A stretch of DNA of 19,593 bases from JANOYY01 sp031418035. GTDB lineage: Bacteria; Actinomycetota; Acidimicrobiia; Acidimicrobiales; JANYDT01. A program made the translations under genes and the position numbers. Positions 1-7,485 of this stretch are shown here, piece by piece. The notes beneath the pieces are model-generated. The model was not told the origin of the DNA and ran no database searches. It was given only the letters and a program-made list of their open reading frames with translations. Where the stretch lies: the NCBI GenBank assembly GCA_031418035.1, contig JANOWU010000318.1, forward strand, positions 1 to 19,593, read 5' to 3'. Positions within the stretch are counted from its first letter, which is position 1. Each line of letters starts with the position of its first letter.

Positions 1-2
1 CG

Positions 3-944
3 ATGGAGTGGGTCAACGAAGTTTCGACGATCGTCGAGGAGGCTTTTGCTGATTCGACGCTCGGTGACACCTTCGCCATGCTCATGATGGTCGACGGAAA
101 CGTCGTCGTCGAACGGTATGCGCCCACGGTCAACCACGCAACGACGTTGATCTCGTGGTCGATGGCGAAGAGCGTCACGCACGCGCTCCTGGGCTTGCTC
201 GTGGCCGATGGTGTGCTCGCACCCTCTGACCCCGCCCCGATCCCGGAGTGGCAGTCCGACGACCGCAGCACGATCACGATTCAACATCTCCTGAACATGA
301 AATCGGGATTGTTGTTCAACGAGGATTACGTCGATGCCTCGGAGTCTCATTGCATCGAGATGCTGTTCGGTTCAGGCCAAGACGATGTGGCCGGTTACGC
401 CTGCGCGCTCCCACTTGAGCATGCACCTGGGACGTTCTTCAACTACTCCAGCGGAACCACCAACATCTTGTGCCGGATCGCCCGAGATCTTGTCGGTGGA
501 GGTGAACAAGGTATGCGGACATACCTTTCTCAGCGACTCTTCGAGCCGCTCGGAATGGGGTCAGCCGTACCGCGGTTCGACAAGGCCGGCACGTTCATCG
601 GATCCTCGTTCCTGTATGCGACTGCTCGGGAGTTCGCGGCTTTCGGTGAGTTGTATCGAAACGACGGTGTGGTCCATGGGGCGCGAATACTTCCCGAGGG
701 TTGGGTTGAGCACGCAAGAACACCAACGCCGGTGCCAGACACCGAGGACCACGGCTACGGCGCGCACTGGTGGTTATGGCCAGAGTATGCAGCGTTCGGG
801 GCTCACGGTTACGAAGGACAGCGAACGATCGTGGTACCTGATCGAAAACTCACGCTCGTCCGATTGGGAAAGACTGCGGAAGGTCGACGGCCCGATATGC
901 ACGCGTACCTTCGACGAATCATTGAAGCTGTTCCAGCAACCTGA
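3..944 (+). CDS. Serine hydrolase, beta-lactamase (class C / penicillin-binding) fold; start uncertain at window edge
   Basis: This is an active-site serine hydrolase of the beta-lactamase/esterase superfamily. The sequence shows the S-x-x-K motif as SMAK at residues 53-56, the tyrosine motif as YSS at 148-150, and a third motif as HG at 268-269 in the context AHGYEGQ. The three motifs occur in family order with normal spacing. At 313 residues the core is essentially complete, but the ATG is at base 3 of the window, so a longer N-terminus outside the window is possible. No signal peptide is visible from this start. Family members include esterases, D-aminopeptidases and carboxypeptidases, and the sequence does not say which substrate is used. 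The following membrane protein gene begins 24 bp downstream on the same strand, so co-transcription is plausible. I am confident of the fold and not of the substrate. Confidence 0.85.
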   Translation: MEWVNEVSTIVEEAFADSTLGDTFAMLMMVDGNVVVERYAPTVNHATTLISWSMAKSVTHALLGLLVADGVLAPSDPAPIPEWQSDDRSTITIQHLLNMKSGLLFNEDYVDASESHCIEMLFGSGQDDVAGYACALPLEHAPGTFFNYSSGTTNILCRIARDLVGGGEQGMRTYLSQRLFEPLGMGSAVPRFDKAGTFIGSSFLYATAREFAAFGELYRNDGVVHGARILPEGWVEHARTPTPVPDTEDHGYGAHWWLWPEYAAFGAHGYEGQRTIVVPDRKLTLVRLGKTAEGRRPDMHAYLRRIIEAVPAT

Positions 945-968
945 TCGCTCTCGGCGGTAACCCCCACG

Positions 969-2642
969 ATGCCTGATCACGTTGCTGCGACCTATACGCC
1001 ATCGAAGTGGCAGCGCCGATGTGCCAACCTCGCATTGTTCATGACGCTGCTCGGAATCGGGAGGTGGTGTCGATCGCTTCAAGAGGGAGGGCACGACTGG
1101 GGGGATGACTTTGCCCTGTACATCCGTCAGGCTCAGGCTCTGGCGGGCGGATACGTCGGACAGGTCACCGGCGACACCCATTTTTCGTTGCGTCAGTCCG
1201 GATGGCCGTTCACGCCGGAGGCCTATCCGTGGGGTTGGCCGCTGGTGCTGATGCCGGTGGTGGCCCGGTGGGGGATCGACTACCCAAAGCTCAAGCTTGT
1301 CGTCACCGTCGTGTTCCTCCTATTCCTGACGTTGTTCCACACCGTGTGTCGGCGCCGAATGGGCGAGGCCGCGTCGCTGCTGATCGTCGGGGCTGTCGGA
1401 GTGAACTACTTCTTCCTGAGCTGGACCAACAACGTCCTGTCGGAGTTTGCGTTCATGGCCGCGATGATGGCGTGCTTCCTCGCGTTCGATCGTTATCAGC
1501 GATCCGGGTCGCTGTGGAACGACTCTCGTCGTCCGGCGATCGTGCTCGGCCTCGTACTTGCCGCGGCTGCGAACTTCCGGCGCGAGGGCTACGCCCTGCC
1601 GCTCGGGCTCGTCGTCGCGCACGCGATCGAGTTCTTTTCCCCGATGCCTTCCATGCGAGCGACGAACTCGACTCATCGTTTTGACTCCATCAAAACAATG
1701 CTGGCGACGATTCGCAGTTTTACCCGTAGGGCATATGTCCCCTACGTCACCTTCGTGCTAGCGCTCCTGGTGTGGCAGATCCTGCTGCCGTCGGATCTCC
1801 TGCCGAACTCGAAAGGCGTGAAGCCGGGCAACTTTGCGGACAACGCCGAGTGGTACCACGGGATTGTGGCCGAGCATCTAGGTCTGAAGGACCCTGGTGA
1901 CACACCAGTTCGATTTGCCACCCATTCGGAATTCGGCGAGGCCTTCGGTGCGATGTTCCTGCGGGTTCTCCTTGTTAGTGCCCTTCTCGGGCTGGTTCTT
2001 CGAATGTGGGTCGCGCCACGCGAAGACGGGTGGCTGATCGGCTGCCTGTTCGGTGTCGGGTACGTCGTCTTCGCGGCCCCGTTTCATGACGGACGCTACT
2101 TCTATGTCCTGAGCCCGTGGGTGCTCTACTTCGCGGCGCAAAGCGTCCCGACCCTCACGCAATTGCTTCAACGCAACAAAAGCGGCTCCGAAGCCGCACC
2201 TCGCCCATCACCTCGCCCATCACCTGCGGGCAGGGCGGCGTGGGCACTGAGGTGTCTGTTGCTGGTGCTGGTGATCTGGTCGAACCTGCCCGCCACCACG
2301 CATGCCGTGGACTACCACCGTAAGTACTCCTATGTCGAGAACGGCCCAGAGTCTCCGGCCTCGAAAGAAATGTTTGCCGCGGTCGAACGGCTTGTCCCGA
2401 CGAACGACACCATTTTGTTCTTTCGCAGTCGAGCCATGATGCTCTATACCGAACGTCGGTCAGTTCAGAACACCGACATCATACGTATGCGTACGATCGC
2501 ACAGTGGTACATGATGGAACGAAACAGCAACTACGGGCAGACCCTCATACAATCCGGCGACGAAGAACGCTACGGCGTGCAGATGGTGTGGGAAAACGAA
2601 CGCTGGGTCCTCTGGAAGTTCGTTCCGCTCCCGTCACAATGA
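969..2642 (+). CDS. Multi-spanning membrane protein, GT-C (family 39-like) glycosyltransferase candidate
   Basis: This 557-residue protein is dominated by hydrophobic segments, roughly ten membrane spans. After the first span it has an acidic pair at D46-D47 in the context WGDDFALYIRQA. GT-C glycosyltransferases of the PMT/ArnT type carry their catalytic acidic motif in the first periplasmic loop, which fits. Such enzymes transfer a sugar from polyprenyl phosphate to an acceptor outside the membrane. A cytoplasmic or loop segment near residue 410 is Pro/Ser/Arg-rich (PRPSPRPSP) and is encoded by a 12-bp duplication. The C-terminal ~110 residues are soluble. The convergent GT2 gene ends only 6 bp away, and GT2 enzymes of that kind make polyprenyl-phosphate sugars, so the pair could work together. 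That link is inference. The acceptor and sugar are unknown. Confidence 0.7.
   Translation: MPDHVAATYTPSKWQRRCANLALFMTLLGIGRWCRSLQEGGHDWGDDFALYIRQAQALAGGYVGQVTGDTHFSLRQSGWPFTPEAYPWGWPLVLMPVVARWGIDYPKLKLVVTVVFLLFLTLFHTVCRRRMGEAASLLIVGAVGVNYFFLSWTNNVLSEFAFMAAMMACFLAFDRYQRSGSLWNDSRRPAIVLGLVLAAAANFRREGYALPLGLVVAHAIEFFSPMPSMRATNSTHRFDSIKTMLATIRSFTRRAYVPYVTFVLALLVWQILLPSDLLPNSKGVKPGNFADNAEWYHGIVAEHLGLKDPGDTPVRFATHSEFGEAFGAMFLRVLLVSALLGLVLRMWVAPREDGWLIGCLFGVGYVVFAAPFHDGRYFYVLSPWVLYFAAQSVPTLTQLLQRNKSGSEAAPRPSPRPSPAGRAAWALRCLLLVLVIWSNLPATTHAVDYHRKYSYVENGPESPASKEMFAAVERLVPTNDTILFFRSRAMMLYTERRSVQNTDIIRMRTIAQWYMMERNSNYGQTLIQSGDEERYGVQMVWENERWVLWKFVPLPSQ
2198..2221 (+). repeat. 12-bp tandem duplication inside the GT-C gene
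   Basis: The unit ACCTCGCCCATC occurs twice head to tail and is followed by a partial third copy. It is in frame and encodes a Pro-Arg-Pro-Ser repeat in a non-membrane loop, so it looks like tolerated slippage. Confidence 0.8.
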
Positions 2643-2648
2643 AATGGA

Positions 2649-3626
2649 TCACCTGATGATTCCGTCGGGAAGTGGGCCCGGTGAAGCGTCGGGGGCGCGA
2701 CCCGACAGATAGGACAGCGTGAGTTGTTCGAGGCGGTTCACTCGGATGGCGTCGCAGATCAGGCCGATACCGAGAGAGACGATCGCCACCATCATCAAGA
2801 AGCCAGCGAGGAACGCAGTCGGAAAACGAGGGACCAACCCGGTGTCCAGAAACTCGCGGTAGAGCGACTGGCCGAGAACGAGCGAAACGAACGCGCACAG
2901 GACCGTGAAGGCCGACCATACCGCGAGGGGTCGCTCATTGATGACAAGACGCAGAATGGTACGGGCGATCCGGGCGCCATCGCGATAGGTACGCAACTTG
3001 CTCGCCGATCCCTCGACCCGCGCGCCGTAACGGGAGTCGATCTGGACCGCGGGCGTGTGCAGCCGCAGCGCATGCACCGAAAGCTCGGTTTCGGTTTCGA
3101 ATCCGTTGGAATGTGCGGGAAAAGACTTGATGAACCGATTGCTCAACGCCCGATAGCCGCTCAGGAGATCCCCCGGGTCGGCGGAGAACAACCACTTCAC
3201 CGAGCCGGCGAGCAGGCGATTCCCGAAGGTATGCCCGATTCGATATGCGCTCATATCACTGGCTATTCGCCGAGCGACGGCCATGTCGTGGCCGTCGCGT
3301 ACGAGTTGGACCAACGCCGGGGCTGCGGATGCGTCATAGGTGTGATCGCCGTCGACCATCACATAGATCGCAGCATCGATATCGGCGAACATGCGTCGGA
3401 CGACCACACCCTTTCCGCGTCGGTCGACCGTTCGAACTCGAGCCCCGGCCTGGGCGGCCATTGCGGCTGTGTTGTCGGTCGACCCGTTGTCGAAGACGTA
3501 GACGCGACAACCCGGCAGGCATTCGAAGAACTCCGACACCACCGTTGCAATCGTTTCCCCTTCGTCGAAGCAGGGAATGACAACCGCAACATCGTGATGA
3601 GTTCTGTCGACGGGCTGCTCGTTCAC
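2649..3626 (-). CDS. Glycosyltransferase family 2, polyprenol-phosphate sugar synthase-like, with two C-terminal membrane spans
   Basis: The protein has a GT-A fold. The N-terminus carries VVIPCFDEGETI, the donor-binding FDNGSTDNT follows, and the metal-binding DxD appears as VDGDHTYD. Two hydrophobic segments near the C-terminus would anchor it. This layout matches dolichol/undecaprenyl-phosphate mannose or glucose synthases, which charge the lipid carrier on the cytoplasmic face for GT-C enzymes. The start is ambiguous. An upstream in-frame TTG at 3656 overlaps the preceding polyphosphate kinase gene by 23 nt, while GTG at 3626 lies just past that gene's stop and leaves about 13 residues before the first strand. 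I chose the GTG. It is the last gene of a minus-strand run and converges on the GT-C gene with a 6-bp gap. The donor sugar is not deducible. Confidence 0.88.
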   Translation of the reverse strand: MNEQPVDRTHHDVAVVIPCFDEGETIATVVSEFFECLPGCRVYVFDNGSTDNTAAMAAQAGARVRTVDRRGKGVVVRRMFADIDAAIYVMVDGDHTYDASAAPALVQLVRDGHDMAVARRIASDMSAYRIGHTFGNRLLAGSVKWLFSADPGDLLSGYRALSNRFIKSFPAHSNGFETETELSVHALRLHTPAVQIDSRYGARVEGSASKLRTYRDGARIARTILRLVINERPLAVWSAFTVLCAFVSLVLGQSLYREFLDTGLVPRFPTAFLAGFLMMVAIVSLGIGLICDAIRVNRLEQLTLSYLSGRAPDASPGPLPDGIIR

Positions 3627-3633
3627 CGAACTC

Positions 3634-4686
3634 TCAGGGAATCTGGAGACCGTCAAGGTTCGAAAACTCGGGGTACTCCAGGTTCATCCGTTCGAGCGTG
3701 GCCACCAGAATGCACAGCACGGCGTAGTCCCGATACCACTTCTTGTCGGCCGGCACGACGAACCACGGGGCCTCGGGTGTGTTGGTCTCGGCGATGGCAT
3801 CTTGATATGCACGCTTATATTCTGCCCAGAGTGCGCGATCTTCGAGGTCGCCCATGCGAAACTTCCAACGCTTGTCTGGTCGGTCGATGCGCGCCTGAAG
3901 TCGTTTCCGCTGCTCGATGTTGGAGATATGCAGCATGATCTTCACGACCTTCGTTCCGCTCGCATCGAGCGTCGATTCGAAGTTTCGGATCTGTTCGAAG
4001 CGAGGACGCCAAACGGCCGGCGGGGCAATCTTGCGAACTCGGACCGCAAGCACATCTTCGTAGTGCGACCGGTTGAAGATCGTGATGTTTCCCTTGCCCG
4101 GCGTACGGGCATGGATACGCCACAGGAAGTCATGGGCGAGTTCCTCTTCGGAGGGAACCGAGAAACTGAACACCGCTGCGGCGGAGGGGTTGAGCCCCCC
4201 GTACAGACTCTTGACGGTGCCATCTTTGCCGCCGGCATCCATGGCCTGAAGCACGATGAGGATCGACTTGGAGCTGCTGGCGATGAGTCGATTCTGCAGT
4301 TCTCGGAGTCGCTCGCGAAGCAGGCGTGAGGCTTCCTCGGTCGCTCGTTCGTCGGCCGTGTTTCCCGGGGTCTTCGACGCCCCATCTTCGCGAAGGGTCG
4401 GGCGTCCTTTCACCTGCCACGCGTCGAGGTCGATGTCGCGAACCAACGAGTTCGTGACGTCGGACCGGATCGCTTTTTTCTTACCCTTCGAAGGTTTGGG
4501 CTCCTTGGCCTTCTCCCGTGACGACGAGGAAGCCTCGTCGACAGGTACCGGATCGGGTCCGGGGCTGACAGGGGGCGGTGCGGGCTTTCCCGAATTCTGT
4601 TCTGCGATTGGCGATGCCGAAGCTGAGTTCCCAGCTTTACGGACGCGCGAGTTGGACCGAACAGTTTGGCGAGCCACGGACGTCAT
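3634..4686 (-). CDS. ppk2: Polyphosphate kinase 2 family (polyphosphate:nucleotide phosphotransferase)
   Basis: PPK2 enzymes move phosphate between polyphosphate and nucleotides in the cytoplasm. Walker A is AMDAGGKDGT at residues 148-157, and the Walker B/second motif is NRSHYEDVL at 205-213. The helical lid carries the basic run around 258-275 (EQRKRLQARIDRPDKRWKF). These are hallmarks of a one-domain PPK2. Sequence alone does not tell whether it prefers ADP, GDP or AMP. The catalytic domain begins near residue 85. Ahead of it lies a ~75-residue low-complexity tail rich in Ser, Pro, Lys and Ala, so the true start may be further in, although no better start with a clear ribosome site was found. 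It lies 30 bp after the MaoC gene and just before the GT2 gene, so the three probably form one transcript. Confidence 0.92.
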   Translation of the reverse strand: MTSVARQTVRSNSRVRKAGNSASASPIAEQNSGKPAPPPVSPGPDPVPVDEASSSSREKAKEPKPSKGKKKAIRSDVTNSLVRDIDLDAWQVKGRPTLREDGASKTPGNTADERATEEASRLLRERLRELQNRLIASSSKSILIVLQAMDAGGKDGTVKSLYGGLNPSAAAVFSFSVPSEEELAHDFLWRIHARTPGKGNITIFNRSHYEDVLAVRVRKIAPPAVWRPRFEQIRNFESTLDASGTKVVKIMLHISNIEQRKRLQARIDRPDKRWKFRMGDLEDRALWAEYKRAYQDAIAETNTPEAPWFVVPADKKWYRDYAVLCILVATLERMNLEYPEFSNLDGLQIP

Positions 4687-4716
4687 GCTAGGAGATCGTT
4701 GGTGCCCTGTGATCCG

Positions 4717-5163
4717 TCAGGCGTAATAACGGAAGACCAGTTCGGCGACGCAGCTCGGCTTGGGGGCCCCCTCACATTCGAATGTCGCTTCAACCGTCAC
4801 CTGCAAGCCGCCGGTGACATCTTCGACGTTGACCAGTTTTGCGCCCACTCGAAGGTTCGAGCCGACCGGGACGGGTGACGGGAATCGCACCTTGTTCGCG
4901 CCGTAGTTGACGCCCATCGAGACGCCGTCGACCCGAAGTACCTCTGCCAGAAGGACGGGCGCAAGTGACAGCGTGAGGTACCCATGGGCGATCGGGCCGC
5001 CGAAGGGACCGGCCTTGGCTCGTTCGACGTCGAGGTGGATCCACTGGTGATCGCCAGTGGCGTCGGCGAAGAGTTGCACCTGTGGTTGTTCGATCCGGTG
5101 ATAGCTCGAGTACCCGAGGTGTTCGCCGACGTGTTCTTTGATGTTCGAGAAGGTAAGGCCCAT
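4717..5163 (-). CDS. MaoC-like (R)-specific enoyl-CoA hydratase / hot-dog dehydratase
   Basis: This single hot-dog domain protein of 148 residues carries the hydratase-2 signature. ADATGDHQWIHLD supplies the catalytic Asp and His, followed by GPIAHGYLTLSL. Family members hydrate trans-2-enoyl-CoA thioesters to (R)-3-hydroxyacyl-CoA in fatty-acid or polyhydroxyalkanoate metabolism. The length is typical for a stand-alone member. The frame also allows a TTG at 5172, but ATG at 5163 is preferred. It sits exactly 7 nt after a TAGTTT -10 hexamer on the coding strand, the leaderless arrangement seen at several other genes here. It is the first gene of the minus-strand group with ppk2 and the GT2 gene. 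Its real substrate is unknown. Confidence 0.9.
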   Translation of the reverse strand: MGLTFSNIKEHVGEHLGYSSYHRIEQPQVQLFADATGDHQWIHLDVERAKAGPFGGPIAHGYLTLSLAPVLLAEVLRVDGVSMGVNYGANKVRFPSPVPVGSNLRVGAKLVNVEDVTGGLQVTVEATFECEGAPKPSCVAELVFRYYA

Positions 5164-5170
5164 GGACGCC

Positions 5171-5176
5171 AAACTA
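5171..5176 (-). promoter_or_regulatory. -10 element TAGTTT of a leaderless promoter for the MaoC gene
   Basis: On the minus strand TAGTTT fits TANNNT and ends 7 nt before the ATG at 5163, placing transcription start at or next to the A of the start codon. No ribosome binding site precedes this ATG. No convincing -35 was seen. Confidence 0.5.
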
Positions 5177-5196
5177 CTGGGCCGACCAAGGGGCCG

Positions 5197-6117
5197 CTAT
5201 TCGTGGCGGTCGCGGAGGTTTTTCGATGCGAGGTCGAGCGTCTGACGCTCTTCCGGGGTGAGGCTCGACATCCCGCTCGACGCAATCTTCTCGAGCAGTC
5301 GGTCGACTTCCTCTTGACGGATCGCACCGGAGGGCCATGCTGGTCCGGCCGGCGACGACGGTGTGCCCGTGTTTTCGACGCTTCGCAACCGACGTTGTTT
5401 GGTTCGTTTCGTGGTGCCCTTACCGCCACGGGCGCGCGACGGCGTGGGACGTTTGTTCTTCCCGGTCTGTATCCGATCGACCAACGGAAGTTTCGGGAAC
5501 ATGGAGAGGCTGTCCGCGGCGCCCCAGGCCCGCATGGCGGTCACCAGCAGGAGAAGGCTGGCCGCGACGGCGATGATGTAGCCGAACGCCCGCGCCCCGG
5601 TGTATTCCAGAAACTGCAGCACGAGGTAGAACACGGCCACCATCCATGCCTTGATGCCGAAAAACATTGGAGCCTGTGGATACTCGATGGCGTATGCGAT
5701 GAACATCACAAAGGAAAGCGCGCCAATGCCACCGACGCCGTAGCCGAGTAGTACGACGATAAGTGCCGGAATGACCGTCATCAACACGAGAAGCGCGGTG
5801 AAGCGACGCCGTCCGAGCAACTCCTCGAGCTTGGATCCGAAGTACCAGAAGATCGCCGTGCTGATAGCTCGGCTGACAAGTCCGGCGTAGTTCGCGAAGG
5901 GCCACGTCACCAGACCCCAGACATCACCAGCCTTGAACGTTTCCGACGACACGGCCAAACGAAATACGGCACTTGGACTCAACGCATAGACGAAGAAGCT
6001 CAGGACACAGAGGGCCGTGACAAAAACGGTTGTGGTGACGTCGACGGACCCGACTTGGAACCACGGCTCATGGGGTCGGGCCCCGGTTCGACGAAACTGA
6101 AAGCGACCAGACGGCAT
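5197..6117 (-). CDS. Rhomboid-like integral membrane protein with degenerate active site and C-terminal DUF6576-type tail
   Basis: The protein has about six hydrophobic spans followed by a basic linker. It ends in a short helical domain (EEVDRLLEKIASSGMSSLTPEERQTL) that matches the DUF6576 tail found on bacterial rhomboids. The usual rhomboid serine motif GxSG reads GGIGAL here (residues 129-134), so Ile stands where Ser is expected. No His is present in the last span, where the dyad partner should lie. It is therefore probably not a protease. The frame is open to 6306, but the long version would overlap rlmN. ATG at 6117 lies 6 nt after TACCGT, a leaderless start, and gives 306 residues. It follows rlmN on the same strand after a 94-bp gap with its own promoter. 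A role in membrane protein handling is only a guess. Confidence 0.8.
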   Translation of the reverse strand: MPSGRFQFRRTGARPHEPWFQVGSVDVTTTVFVTALCVLSFFVYALSPSAVFRLAVSSETFKAGDVWGLVTWPFANYAGLVSRAISTAIFWYFGSKLEELLGRRRFTALLVLMTVIPALIVVLLGYGVGGIGALSFVMFIAYAIEYPQAPMFFGIKAWMVAVFYLVLQFLEYTGARAFGYIIAVAASLLLLVTAMRAWGAADSLSMFPKLPLVDRIQTGKNKRPTPSRARGGKGTTKRTKQRRLRSVENTGTPSSPAGPAWPSGAIRQEEVDRLLEKIASSGMSSLTPEERQTLDLASKNLRDRHE

Positions 6118-6123
6118 GGGACA

Positions 6124-6129
6124 ACGGTA
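6124..6129 (-). promoter_or_regulatory. -10 element TACCGT of a leaderless promoter for the rhomboid-like gene
   Basis: TACCGT on the minus strand ends 6 nt before the ATG at 6117. This supports that start over the longer reading frame. A TTGACT lies only 12 bp further upstream, too close for a standard -35. Confidence 0.5.
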
Positions 6130-6211
6130 GTCCCGTGTCGGAGTCAAGTCGGGGCACGCCTGCGCCACAAATGCCCGCTCGGCGACGTCAGCCGCCGGAT
6201 CAGGTCCCCGA

Positions 6212-7294
6212 TCAGGTGCGGTGTCGCGCGGCGAGCTGTCCGCAGGCCGCATCGATACTGGTTCCACGATTGCGGCGAATCGTGGCATTGATGCCCAACG
6301 ACGCAAGCTCCTGCGCGAATTGACGCACCCCGGCAGCGCTCGTGCCTGTCGTGGGGTACCCCGGTGTGGAGTTCAGGGGGATGAGGTTGACGTGGGCTCC
6401 AAGCGGCCGGGCGTAGGCCGCAAGCTCACGAGCGTCGGTCGGCGTATCGTTCGTGCCGTCGATCATCGCCCACTCGAAGCTCAGCCGACGGTTCTTTGCC
6501 GTCAGGTACTCCTCACACGCGCCCGCCAAGACGTCGAGCGGGTACGTGCGATTGATCGGCACCATCTCGTTTCGTTTTTCATCGTTGGCCGCGTGGAGCG
6601 AAACGGCGAGATTCACCGGGAGTGCCTCGGTGGCCAGGCGTCGAATGCCGGGAACGATCCCAACCGTGGAGATCGTCAGGTGTCGGGCCGAAAGCGCAAA
6701 GTCGCCGTGGAGACGCTCCACCGACGCCCACACCGGGCCGTAGTTCGCCATTGGCTCGCCCATGCCCATGTACACGACGTTGGACAGGCGTCGACCGTCG
6801 CCCGTTGCTCGGCGACGAGCCCGGGCAACCTGTTCGACGATTTCGCCAACGGTGAGGTGTCGTTGAAAGCCGCCCTGCCCCGTCGCACAGAATCCGCACG
6901 CCATTGCGCAGCCCGCCTGCGACGAAATGCATACCGTCGAGCGGTCCTCGTAGTGCATCAAGACGGTTTCGACCTGCATCCCGTCGTGAAGGCGCCAGAG
7001 CCATTTGATGGTCATGTCGTCGACGCTGACCGATTCGTCCACCTGTTCGAGGGCGGGTCCGAACTCGGCGACACTGGCCAACCTGTCACGAAGCGCTTTG
7101 GGAAGTGTCGTCAACTCGCTCGGCTCGAGCCCCTGCTCGATCAGGCCCTGCCATACCTGTTTGACGCGATAGCCGGGTTCGCCCGCAAGGTGGTCCGCGA
7201 CATCGGTGACACTGAGGTCGTAGCGACGAGGAGGCTGCATGCGGCGGCCAACCCGAACCGGCACGGGGTTCGGCGTGTCCAATCGCGTTTCCAC
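6212..7294 (-). CDS. rlmN: Dual-specificity 23S rRNA A2503 / tRNA A37 C2-methyltransferase RlmN (radical SAM)
   Basis: RlmN methylates C2 of A2503 in 23S rRNA, and often A37 in tRNAs, using S-adenosylmethionine and a 4Fe-4S cluster. The sequence has SSQAGCAMACGFCATG with the cluster cysteines in CxxxCxxC spacing. An upstream Cys (CISSQ) is equivalent to the catalytic Cys118 of E. coli. The C-terminal DAACGQL holds the Cys that is itself methylated. GMGEPMANY, the SAM-binding segment, is also present. The length is normal at ~360 residues. The frame allows GTG at 7303, but GTG at 7294 lies 7 nt after TAATGT and gives a leaderless start, so I use it. Upstream, on the opposite strand, a small membrane peptide gene begins only 23 bp away from a promoter that overlaps this one. 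Confidence 0.97.
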   Translation of the reverse strand: METRLDTPNPVPVRVGRRMQPPRRYDLSVTDVADHLAGEPGYRVKQVWQGLIEQGLEPSELTTLPKALRDRLASVAEFGPALEQVDESVSVDDMTIKWLWRLHDGMQVETVLMHYEDRSTVCISSQAGCAMACGFCATGQGGFQRHLTVGEIVEQVARARRRATGDGRRLSNVVYMGMGEPMANYGPVWASVERLHGDFALSARHLTISTVGIVPGIRRLATEALPVNLAVSLHAANDEKRNEMVPINRTYPLDVLAGACEEYLTAKNRRLSFEWAMIDGTNDTPTDARELAAYARPLGAHVNLIPLNSTPGYPTTGTSAAGVRQFAQELASLGINATIRRNRGTSIDAACGQLAARHRT

Positions 7295-7301
7295 GCTGTC
7301 C

Positions 7302-7311
7302 ACATTACGCT
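7302..7311. promoter_or_regulatory. Overlapping divergent -10 elements (bidirectional promoter)
   Basis: The 10 bases ACATTACGCT hold two -10 hexamers. TAATGT on the minus strand (7307 to 7302) ends 7 nt before the rlmN GTG at 7294. TACGCT on the plus strand (7306 to 7311) ends 6 nt before a GTG at 7318 that opens a 24-codon frame. They share two base pairs. Both geometries match the leaderless starts elsewhere in the window. Confidence 0.5.
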
Positions 7312-7317
7312 GTGGGG

Positions 7318-7392
7318 GTGCTTCTCCTCGCCGTCATCCTGGTTGCGTCCTCAGTCCTGATTGCCGTGGCCTACGTCAACCGCAACCGGTAG
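7318..7392 (+). CDS. 24-residue single-span membrane peptide, small gene divergent from rlmN
   Basis: GTG opens a frame reading MLLLAVILVASSVLIAVAYV followed by NRNR and TAG. Nearly the whole peptide is one hydrophobic membrane span with a short basic C-terminal tail, so positive-inside topology would put the C-terminus in the cytoplasm. A TACGCT -10 ends 6 nt before the GTG, so the message would be leaderless. It is too short for routine gene finding. The function is unknown. Its divergence from rlmN through a shared -10 region could alternatively mean that it is a by-product of bidirectional transcription. Confidence 0.45.
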   Translation: MLLLAVILVASSVLIAVAYVNRNR

Positions 7393-7485
7393 TCCCGAGC
7401 TCTGCCCAGATCATCGCTCGTAACCTTCAGCGATCCGGTCGTTCTGCCGATGTAGTGAGCGATGGAAGCGATCTGGAGAAATGCC

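Noticed and set aside
334..960. Long plus-strand frame within the serine hydrolase gene
   Set aside because: It is Ser/Arg-rich, lies in another frame of a gene with all catalytic motifs, and has no domain.
2724..3938. 404-codon plus-strand frame opposite the GT2 and ppk2 genes
   Set aside because: It is the antisense of two genes with clear motifs. Long antisense frames are common in GC-rich DNA.
6118..6306. N-terminal extension of the rhomboid-like protein
   Set aside because: The extension would overlap rlmN and has an unlikely composition. The leaderless -10 fixes ATG 6117.
6221..7360. 379-codon plus-strand frame opposite rlmN
   Set aside because: It is an antisense shadow of rlmN with no recognisable domain.
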